Shown: positions 22,015-29,204 of the stretch, piece after piece
Layout of the letters: every line of letters starts with the position of its first letter
How positions within the stretch are numbered: position 1 is the stretch's first letter
Source: Ctenosaura bakeri
Lineage: Eukaryota > Chordata > Lepidosauria > Squamata > Iguanidae
DNA: 64,000 nucleotides
Reading direction: 5' to 3'
Assembly: GCA_948474755.1 (NCBI GenBank)
Contig: CAOLHI010000356.1
Coordinates: 186,001-250,000 of the forward strand
Made by a program: the position numbers and the translations under genes
The notes under the pieces: generated by a model
What the model was told of the DNA's origin: nothing
Seen by the model: the letters and a program-made list of their open reading frames with translations, nothing else
The model's database searches: none

Positions 22015-24468
22015 ATGTCCGCGCTCTTTAAGAAGTGCGTGTCCTGCGGCCGCAAGGTTGCCCTCAACGACGGCCATAAGGAGTGTCTCTTCTGTTTGGG
22101 CGAGTCCCACAACATCCGGACTTGCCCAATTTGCAGGGATTTTACTCCGCAAACTCTTCGCAACCGCTCCGCGAGACTCAAATCTTATTGTTGGGAACAG
22201 TCTCTGCGGGCGATAGACGAGACCTCCACTTCCAAGATGGCCGACAAGAAGACGACCACGCCATCGACGGTATCGGCGGCTGCCGTTCCGTCCACCTCGT
22301 CGGTATCGGGCTCGGTACCGGCGAAAACGCCGATTTCGGCGTTACCGAGGATCCCGAAGCTGTCGGCGGCTGCCAAGTCAGCGAAAGGATCCTCGACGGC
22401 GAGGAAGGCTGAGGCTCCCCTTACGGAGACGCCTGCAAAAAAGCGCCCTGCTCCGGACGGAGGCAAGGGCAAGGAGAAGGAGAAGAAGAAGAAGAAGAAG
22501 GAAAAGAAGCGCTCCCCGGCTGGGGACGCTCAACCTCCTACTCCTCCTCCTACTCAGCAGCCTTCAAAAGGGCGAGGCGAGTCCGTCGACCTCTCGGAGG
22601 ATGAGATCGAGGACGTTCCCCAACAGCGCCCGGACTCGCCTGTGGCAGACCCTCCAACCCTGGTGGAGGAGCGCCACCGCCCTCTTAGCCGTCGCAGGTC
22701 GGCTGACCTGCAGCAGAGAGAGCCCTCTGCTTCTCCGGAGCGGCGTTCGACCTCCTTCAGGTCCCGGTCCCGCTCTTCCGAGCGTCCGGTGGCCTCGCCG
22801 CCTCCGAGGGAGACAAGAGAGGAACAACCTCGCTCGTCTGCCTCCAGATACACCTCGGCGTCCTACGTGGCCAGGTACGCGAGGGAATCTGAATGGAGAG
22901 AGCGCCCGGCCTCCTATCGGTCGCATTCGCCATCGTACCGGGATCGGTACCATCGTGGCCCGAGTCGCTGGGAGACCTTCCGGAGGTCCCGGTCACCTCG
23001 TCGACAGCGCGAATCGCGCTCGCCTAGAGGGGACGAGGCTCGGTACCGTCGACGCCGAAGCCGATCTCCGTCGGACCGCCGCTCCTTCAGCCGCTCTCCC
23101 TCCCCTCGATATCATAGGGCGAGGGAGCCTTCACCACGGTATCGGGCGATATCGCCACCTCCTAGGGTCACGGCAACGGCGACGCGCCCTACGGAGTCGG
23201 TGGTGACTGAGCGGGCTACGACGACGTCAGCCTGCCAGACTACCCCGGTCACCACCAAGAGGGTGAAGTCAGTGGTCAGCCATCCCAAGCGGGACGCTGC
23301 TGCTACCACCGCCCAGGCTGCGGAGAAGCCTAGGAAGGCAACACCTGCGGCGACTACGAAGGAGCCGGAGAGCGAGCGGCGAGAGGACTCACCGAGCTCG
23401 GAGTCGTACGACTCGAGTGCGGAGTCTGAGGTGTCTGAGGCGGCCTCCCAGGAGTCTCCTCCGTTGGGATTCGGGGACCCGATCCCAGATTCTCCTCCAG
23501 AGGACGTCCACCAGTTCTCTGCGATGCTGCTCCGCATGGCCACTACCCTCGGCCTTAAGATCGCCGATGCGGAGCCGGAGGATGACGATCCAGCCTTCTC
23601 CGTTTTCGAGGAGAAGCGACCTTCCACGGCCCCGCTGCCTCTCCTGCCCCGGGTATCCAGACTGGTGAAGGCCGCCTGGGATAGACCGGCCTCGGCTCAG
23701 CCGATACCGCAGCGGTTAGAACACCTCTACCGGGTGCAGAAGGATAACGCCGGTTATCTATTTAATCACCCTGCACCGAACTCTGTGGTCGTCGAGTCCG
23801 CGCAGACGAAGGGCTCCGGCAGGCAACACACCACCCCGCCGGACAAAGAGGGCAGGAAGTTGGACGCCTACGCAAGGAGGTTCTATTCAGCTGCCTCCTT
23901 GCAGATCAGGCTGTCCAACACTCAGGCTTGCCTCGCGGCATACCTGAAGAAAGTGCTCGATCGCCTGCAACCAGCGATGGAAGCGGTACCGGAGGACATC
24001 CGCCAAGCCTCCTCCGTGATCTTCAATGAGGCTATCTCCATCGCTCGGCACCAGATGGCCTCCTCCCGGCACGCAGTGGAGATCGCCTCCCGGGTCATGG
24101 CGGGATCCGTCGGCCTTCGCCGCCATGCTTGGCTTCGACCGGCCGACATCCAGGAGGACACCAGAAGGAGGATTGAAGATCTCCCCTTCGACGGTGAAGG
24201 CCTATTCAATTCGTCCACAGACGAAGCTTTGGACAATCTCGTCAAGGCGAGACTGACCGCAAAAAAGATCGGGCTGCAGCCGGCCACGCAGACCCGCAGG
24301 GCCTCCACCTTCCGACCATCCTGGCGACGATCTTCCACCTCGTCGTTCCAGCGTTCGGCCCAGTCTGGACAGTCGAGACCGTCCTCCGGCTCATCGGCCA
24401 GACGCACGATTAGGCGGCGCCCGCCTTCGTCGAAGAAGTCCTCCTCCGAGACAAAGTCTCGGTTTTGA
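22015..24468 (+). CDS. DIRS Gag-like protein (817 aa)
   Basis: Predicted nucleic-acid-binding structural protein of the DIRS element. I chose the ATG at 22015; the frame stays open further upstream (to 21898) but without an ATG. The N-terminus has a Cys/His cluster (C8-x2-C11, H21-x2-C24-x2-C27, H32, C37-x2-C40) that may bind zinc. Residues about 152-165 are a Lys/Glu-rich basic run. About 220-370 is a strongly Arg/Ser-rich stretch full of RSRS, RSRSP and SPRY units, much like an SR-protein RS domain. An acidic Ser/Glu-rich linker (SSESYDSSAESEVSEAASQE) follows. Residues about 616-760 hold the conserved DIRS Gag C-terminal block, with VGLRRHAWLR and DLPFDGEGLF. No internal stop. The C-terminus returns to Ser/Arg-rich sequence. 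RT begins 95 bp after the stop. Confidence 0.88.
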   Translation: MSALFKKCVSCGRKVALNDGHKECLFCLGESHNIRTCPICRDFTPQTLRNRSARLKSYCWEQSLRAIDETSTSKMADKKTTTPSTVSAAAVPSTSSVSGSVPAKTPISALPRIPKLSAAAKSAKGSSTARKAEAPLTETPAKKRPAPDGGKGKEKEKKKKKKEKKRSPAGDAQPPTPPPTQQPSKGRGESVDLSEDEIEDVPQQRPDSPVADPPTLVEERHRPLSRRRSADLQQREPSASPERRSTSFRSRSRSSERPVASPPPRETREEQPRSSASRYTSASYVARYARESEWRERPASYRSHSPSYRDRYHRGPSRWETFRRSRSPRRQRESRSPRGDEARYRRRRSRSPSDRRSFSRSPSPRYHRAREPSPRYRAISPPPRVTATATRPTESVVTERATTTSACQTTPVTTKRVKSVVSHPKRDAAATTAQAAEKPRKATPAATTKEPESERREDSPSSESYDSSAESEVSEAASQESPPLGFGDPIPDSPPEDVHQFSAMLLRMATTLGLKIADAEPEDDDPAFSVFEEKRPSTAPLPLLPRVSRLVKAAWDRPASAQPIPQRLEHLYRVQKDNAGYLFNHPAPNSVVVESAQTKGSGRQHTTPPDKEGRKLDAYARRFYSAASLQIRLSNTQACLAAYLKKVLDRLQPAMEAVPEDIRQASSVIFNEAISIARHQMASSRHAVEIASRVMAGSVGLRRHAWLRPADIQEDTRRRIEDLPFDGEGLFNSSTDEALDNLVKARLTAKKIGLQPATQTRRASTFRPSWRRSSTSSFQRSAQSGQSRPSSGSSARRTIRRRPPSSKKSSSETKSRF

Positions 24469-24563
24469 CGTGCCTGGCAGGACCCACCAATACCCACTCT
24501 TCAGCCTACCATCAGCGCTCGGAGACCGACCGACTCTCGCTCGACACCTAGCGGAGTGGCAGT

Positions 24564-26384
24564 ATGTCACTACGGACTCTTGGGTGCTTTTCCATCGTCC
24601 GTCTTGGCTACGCCATCGAGTTTCTCGATATTCCTCCTCGCGGCATTTATTACTCCACGCCGTCGAGTCCGGCCCTCCTGGAAGAGATCCAATCCTTCCT
24701 CCAGAAAGGGGCGATCGAGCGGCTCCCGCAAGAGGCCAAGACCACCGGCTTCTTCTCCAGGTACTTCACGGTACCGAAAGCCGACGGTACCCTCCGGCCG
24801 ATCCTAGACCTCAGAGGGGTGAACTACTACATCCGCCCCAAAAGGTTCAAGATGGTCACGATACCGTCGATCCTACCCTTCCTACATCGAGGGGACTGGT
24901 TCGCCTCCATCGATCTCCGAGACGCATACTTCCATATCGCCATTCGCCCGCAGCACAGACGGTACCTCCGCTTCGCAGTCGACGACACCTGTTACCAGTA
25001 CAAGGTGCTGCCGTTCGGACTCTCGACTGCCCCAAGGGTCTTCACCAAGTGCATGGCCCCGGTGGTATCCTACCTGCGGACGAAGGGCGCTTCCGTCTTC
25101 CCCTACCTCGACGATTGGCTGTTGGTGGCGTCCTGCAAACAGAGACTTTACCACGACGTCCACATGTCGTTGTCACTCCTGACCCGCCTTGGTCTACGAG
25201 TGAATCCGAAGAAGTCCCACCTCGAGCCGGCGAGGATCTTGGACTTCATCGGGGCGACGCTCGACTCGACCTCCGCCAGGGCGTACCTACCAGAGTCTCG
25301 AGCACAAACCTTGATCCGGGCCGCCGCTCACGCTCGTACGGCCCCGACGTTATCTGCGAGAAGCGTCCAGCAGCTCTTGGGCTACATGGCTGCGACGACC
25401 GCTGTGACATATCTCGCCAGGCTGAGAGCAAGACCTCTTCAACACTGGTTCGTCCGCATATTCGACCCCCTGCGAGACGAACAGACACTCCGACTGCAGC
25501 TGCCGGGAGACGTCCGCTCATCCCTCCGATGGTGGCAGTCGCGACGCAATCTCATGTCGGGGATGCCTTTCCAACAGCCGACACCGAAGGTGACGGTAAC
25601 GACCGACGCCTCCCTGTATGGATGGGGTGCCCACTGCGGCGATCTCAGAGTCCGCGACAGATGGACCGACGACGAGACCGCTCTCCATATCAACGCGCTG
25701 GAGCTGCTCGCCGTCTGGAAAGCCCTACGGGCGTTCCGCCATGCCGTGGCGGGGCGCACGGTCCTGATTCTGACGGACAACACCACCGCCGTCTGCTACA
25801 TCAACAGACAAGGTGGGACTCATTCCACGACCCTGCTCGACATCGCGCTCGGCCTGTGGGAATGGTGCATTCGCCTGCACACGCATCCCGTGGCGGTTCA
25901 CCTGGCCGGGCAGGAGAACACCACGGCAGACGCCCTCAGCAGGGACACCTCATCCCATCACGAATGGTCTCTCTCCGGAGAGGCGTTCAGACTGATTCGA
26001 GACCGCTGGGGCGAACCATCGATCGACCTCTTCGCGACCAGGGAAAACGCGAAGTGTCGCCGATTCTGTTCCAGAGCGGGCCACGATCGTGCCTCCATCG
26101 GGGACGCTTTCCAGTTTCCGTGGACCGGGGAACTCCTCTACGCGTTCCCGCCGTTCCCGCTGCTCGGCCGGACGATATCGAAGATCCTCGCCGACCGAGC
26201 CGACGCGATCCTGGTAGCCCCGTACTGGCCGAGGCAACATTGGTTCGCACCCCTGCTACAAGCCGCGCGAGACGACCTGCTCCGGTTGCCACCGACACCG
26301 GACCTGCTCTCCCACTCCGGCGGCCGAGTCCTCCATCCGGACCTGCCACGCCTGGCCCTCCATGCCTGGAGGATATCGCACTAG
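24564..26384 (+). CDS. DIRS reverse transcriptase-RNase H-methyltransferase-like protein (606 aa)
   Basis: Copies the element's RNA into DNA. An in-frame stop at 24549-24551 lies just upstream, so the ATG at 24564 is the first start. The RT domain spans about residues 60-250: VPKADGTLRPILDLRGVN, motif A SIDLRDAYFHI (catalytic Asp117), LPFGLSTAPRVF, and YLDD at 181-184 as the active-site box. RNase H spans about 343-460, with TTDASLYGWG (Asp348), NALELLAVWKAL (Glu380), LILTDNTTAV (Asp405) and TTADALSRD (Asp456), so the acidic tetrad is present. Residues about 465-600 form the Dam-like methyltransferase-type domain of DIRS elements (SIDLFATREN, GELLYAFPPFPLL, VAPYWP). The frame ends LHAWRISH-stop, exactly where the recombinase domain begins in the -1 frame. 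No internal stop or frameshift before that. Confidence 0.93.
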   Translation: MSLRTLGCFSIVRLGYAIEFLDIPPRGIYYSTPSSPALLEEIQSFLQKGAIERLPQEAKTTGFFSRYFTVPKADGTLRPILDLRGVNYYIRPKRFKMVTIPSILPFLHRGDWFASIDLRDAYFHIAIRPQHRRYLRFAVDDTCYQYKVLPFGLSTAPRVFTKCMAPVVSYLRTKGASVFPYLDDWLLVASCKQRLYHDVHMSLSLLTRLGLRVNPKKSHLEPARILDFIGATLDSTSARAYLPESRAQTLIRAAAHARTAPTLSARSVQQLLGYMAATTAVTYLARLRARPLQHWFVRIFDPLRDEQTLRLQLPGDVRSSLRWWQSRRNLMSGMPFQQPTPKVTVTTDASLYGWGAHCGDLRVRDRWTDDETALHINALELLAVWKALRAFRHAVAGRTVLILTDNTTAVCYINRQGGTHSTTLLDIALGLWEWCIRLHTHPVAVHLAGQENTTADALSRDTSSHHEWSLSGEAFRLIRDRWGEPSIDLFATRENAKCRRFCSRAGHDRASIGDAFQFPWTGELLYAFPPFPLLGRTISKILADRADAILVAPYWPRQHWFAPLLQAARDDLLRLPPTPDLLSHSGGRVLHPDLPRLALHAWRISH

Positions 26385-27397
26385 ACGATCCCGTGCTCGG
26401 TACCGTCCTCGTCGCGGCCAGGAAGGAATCCACCCGTCGCAACTATCAATACAAGTGGCGACGCTTCCTGACCTTCGCTAACGAGAGGAGTGAGCCGGTA
26501 TCGCCCGCGGGGCTCTCGACCGTCCTGCACTTCCTCCTGCACCTCCGGCAACAGGGCCTGGCGTTTCCATCCCTGAAGGTGTATCTCTCCGCGATCGTGG
26601 CATACCAACCGCCACGATCTGCTGCCTCGGCCTTCTTCAGGAACGATACCGTTAAGCGGTTCCTGAAAGGACTTCATCATCTCTACCCGCCGGTATCGCC
26701 GCCGCTACCGCCGTGGTCCCTCTCGCTGGTGCTCTCGCAGCTGACGAAGCCGCCCTTCGAGCCGATGGCGACCTCGGATGACAGGCTCCTGACAATGAAA
26801 ACTGCCTTCCTGGTAGCGGTGACCTCAGCGAGGCGAGCGGGTGAGATCACAGCTCTTCGTTCCGATGCGCCCTTCACGGTCTTCCACAGGGACAAGGTGG
26901 TCCTGAGACCTGACATCTCGTTCCTGCCAAAGGTGGTGTCCAGTTTCCATCTCAACCAGGACATCATCCTGCCTGCCTTCTTCCCGAACCCGACGACACC
27001 GTTGGAGCGGTCCCTCCACTCCCTGGACGTGCGTCGGGCATTGGCTTTCTACAAGGACAGGACTGCTTCCTTCCGACAGACGCCGCATCTCTTTGTTTGC
27101 TATGGGCGACGTCGGAGGGGCCTAAAAGTGTCCACCCAGCGCTTCTCCAAGTGGGTGGTGAGGACTATTGAACTGGCGTATGAGCTCGCGAGGAAGCCTC
27201 CGCCAGTCCTGCTTCGAGCCCACTCCACCAGAGCGGTGGCTACTTCTGCGGCCCTCCTGCGAGGAGTTGACCTGCATGAACTCTGCCGTGTGGCGACCTG
27301 GTCCCAACCATCGACCTTCGTGCGCCACTACAGGCTCGACTGCCGGTCGCGCAGAGATGCCCGGTTTGGACGTGAGGTGTTGGCTTCCGTGCTGTAG
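26366..27397 (+). CDS. DIRS tyrosine recombinase (integrase) domain
   Basis: Replaces the DDE integrase of LTR elements: it would join a circular DNA intermediate into the genome without a target duplication. It lies in the -1 frame relative to RT. An N-terminal SAM-like core-binding domain (KESTRRNYQYKWRRFLTFA, then SPAGLSTVLHFLLHL) precedes the catalytic domain. Catalytic residues: Arg in TSARRAGEI (about 26834), His and Arg of HSTR (27221-27232), and Tyr of VRHYRLD (27329-27331), giving R..HxxR..Y. The given start marks where recombinase similarity begins. The frame itself is open from 24470 without a stop, but its part over RT (24470-26365) looks like a shadow. How translation begins is unclear: overlapping ORF, programmed frameshift or a one-base lesion. 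No ATG was seen close to the domain start. Confidence 0.88.
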   Translation: MEDIALDDPVLGTVLVAARKESTRRNYQYKWRRFLTFANERSEPVSPAGLSTVLHFLLHLRQQGLAFPSLKVYLSAIVAYQPPRSAASAFFRNDTVKRFLKGLHHLYPPVSPPLPPWSLSLVLSQLTKPPFEPMATSDDRLLTMKTAFLVAVTSARRAGEITALRSDAPFTVFHRDKVVLRPDISFLPKVVSSFHLNQDIILPAFFPNPTTPLERSLHSLDVRRALAFYKDRTASFRQTPHLFVCYGRRRRGLKVSTQRFSKWVVRTIELAYELARKPPPVLLRAHSTRAVATSAALLRGVDLHELCRVATWSQPSTFVRHYRLDCRSRRDARFGREVLASVL

Positions 27398-27433
27398 GAC
27401 CTGACCCGCCGTCCGACCGGTAAGCTACACAGT

Positions 27434-27530
27434 CTCCTAGTGTATGAAGGCACAGAGACCACGAAGAAGAAGAACAGGTTGCTTACCTGTAACTGTGGTT
27501 CTTCGAGTGGTCATCTGTGCCATCATACAC
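27434..27530. repeat. DIRS internal complementary region (ICR)
   Basis: The first part (27434-27471) is an exact 38-nt reverse complement of the left terminus (21683-21720). The second part (27470-27530) is an exact 61-nt reverse complement of the right terminus (27710-27770). The two parts share two bases (TT on the other strand). In DIRS1 models the ICR templates the joining of both ends into a circle; this copy fits that model precisely. It starts about 37 bp after the recombinase stop codon. Confidence 0.93.
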
Positions 27531-27572
27531 ACCCGCCCTTCCTCCCCTCTTTCTCAGGTCCCTGTAGGTTCT

Positions 27573-27770
27573 ACGGCGGACGACAGAACTGAGGAGAGAC
27601 CGTTGCTCGGCGGGAGGACATGCGCAGTACCGGCGTGGGGGAGGGGTTCCCGCCAAGCGAACAAGCTCTAGAAGTTTCCGAACGCTACGCGCAGGCGCTA
27701 AAGCTCCTAGTGTATGATGGCACAGATGACCACTCGAAGAACCACAGTTACAGGTAAGCAACCTGTTCTT
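27573..27770. repeat. DIRS right inverted terminal repeat
   Basis: Inverted counterpart of the left ITR, with an outer extension (about 27721-27770, ending ACCTGTTCTT) absent from the left end but copied in the ICR. This unequal-ITR layout is typical of DIRS1-like elements. About 40 bp of pyrimidine-rich spacer separate it from the ICR. Confidence 0.92.
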
Positions 27771-28273
27771 TCTGCGTATCCCAGAATATTTTCTCTTAGC
27801 TTCCAGTACGATCATACACTTTTTATACCGGATCCCAAGTTTGGTTTATTTTAAGGCAGTATAAAATTGGAAAAAATAAGAACAAAATCTAGGACTTTTC
27901 AGTCAATCTGGATGCTCCTTCAATTAAGGCATTTCATGTTTGGAAAATACTTCCTTACTGTTATGTTAATTCTCCTCTCTTCTAAATTTTCTGGATTGTA
28001 GCCATGCATCACATTAGATCACTAGAAAGCCATGTTTAGGATTTTATTTAATTTAGTTTTGCATAGGAATGCTTTACAACTTGAAGATTTAAAGATCTTT
28101 GGTTTGTCAGAAGATTATGCAAAGAATTTACCCTTGGAATATTGTCTATGTTATCAGGAGAACTAAGGATATTTCTTCATTATAGCCTAAATCCAGTTGT
28201 TATTTCTTGAACTTACCTATCTCTTGACTTACCAAGTTCTCATTGATATAGTGTTACTACATTCTCAGTGGCT
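27771..28273. other. Intronic stretch, no gene seen
   Basis: AT-rich intron between the DIRS right terminus and the solo LTR. No motif recognised. Confidence 0.6.
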
Positions 28274-28277
28274 CTAC

Positions 28278-29200
28278 TGTTACCCTGATTTCTGGGGTCC
28301 CGTGAGGGACACCTCAATGTGCTCCAAATAATGGGGAATGGGAATTAGCAAGAGCACAAGCAATAGCAATGCAAGAGGCAGGGCATCCTAGCAAGATCTT
28401 GGACCCAATGTTTACGGGGTCAGGCCAAGTCAATAATCAAGCAGAAGTAGATAATAATTGTTTTCTTCATTAAAAGACAGTCAACACGCACTTATGCAAT
28501 CACTCATGCGGACCTAAGAAGAGAAAGGTAGGAGGTTCGGTAGAGGATTTTGAGAGGGATTTTTCAGGGGAAATACTACACCTGATCCTGTAGCCCAAGT
28601 AGTCAGAAGAAAAGTCAGTTGGAGCGGAGATTCTCAGCATGTGGAAGCTGAGGGGAAGGCTCGGCGAATGGAGCGGCAGCAAGGCGGGATGGAAGCCAGG
28701 AGCAATCCAAAGAAGCACTCAAAACCAGGAGTTCTTGTAGGGGAAAATGTGCCTGTAGGCTAGTCCGTTCCTGGGGAAAACAATGGGTTTCTGGTTGGAG
28801 ACAAAGCCTCCAAAAGGTCAGTACTTAGAATGATTGAATTTTGACAGAGTTGTCAATAGCGCAGATAGTATGCAAATGGGAAGTGCTTGACAGTTGGTTA
28901 TTCGTAAGCACTAATCTCGTTAAGCCAGCGGTTCAGGGCAGAGAATCTTTTGTATGCTGCGTGCATACATAATGTAGTTTCAAAGTGTACTTGCTTGGAG
29001 GTCTCCTGAAGCTGCTTGCCGGCAAATTACTGGCCTGCCTGGATTTATCTTGTATTGTTCAGCTATTTCGGCCGTGTCCGCGTGCGTGCTTGTCCGGGGG
29101 CCTCGCAAGCATGTGGAGAGGAGCGGTTTGGGATGGTCAATCTCTTGATATCAAATTATATTTAATAAGCCCTAGGCTCAGACTATAAACTACAGTAACA
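28278..29200. mobile_element. Probable solo LTR with 4-bp target duplication
   Basis: A 923-bp block begins TGTTACCCTG and ends CTACAGTAACA, so the termini are the 6-bp inverted pair TGTTAC/GTAACA with the canonical TG...CA. CTAC flanks both sides (28274-28277, 29201-29204). The block is noticeably richer in GC and CpG than its surroundings. No internal gag/pol, primer-binding site or second LTR was seen, so it is most simply a solo LTR left by recombination. The 4-bp duplication would suit a Ty3/Gypsy-like element or an ERV; orientation and family are not determined. Short frames inside are not genes. Confidence 0.72.
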
Positions 29201-29204
29201 CTAC

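Larger units (their letters stand above)
21683..27770 (+). mobile_element. DIRS1-like tyrosine-recombinase retrotransposon, near-complete
   Basis: A 6.09-kb unit with every hallmark of the DIRS1 group. It has inverted terminal repeats of about 150 bp with only a few differences between them, a long Gag frame, an RT-RNase H frame with a Dam-like methyltransferase-type domain, and a tyrosine recombinase domain in place of a DDE integrase. It also has an internal complementary region next to the right terminus. The unit is GC- and CpG-rich, in sharp contrast to the AT-rich intron. No target-site duplication is visible, as expected for recombinase-mediated insertion. The ICR matches both ends exactly (38 and 61 nt), and Gag and RT/MT are uninterrupted, so this looks like a recent insertion. 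It lies on the same strand as MACROD2. Confidence 0.95.

Noticed and set aside
21873..24497. Minus-strand and alternative-frame open frames across Gag
   Set aside because: They mirror a GC-rich, Arg/Ser-biased gene; none has a recognisable domain. They are shadows.
24470..26365. Treating the whole 975-codon frame as one long protein
   Set aside because: It begins at GTG, not ATG, and its first two-thirds overlie RT-RNase H-MT without any recognisable domain. Only the last 343 codons are recombinase-like.
27760..27790. DIRS inserted into a known repeat whose sequence resumes on the right (TTCTTTCTGCG)
   Set aside because: The left-flank repeat ends about 150 bp before the DIRS edge, so continuity cannot be shown; the similarity may be chance.
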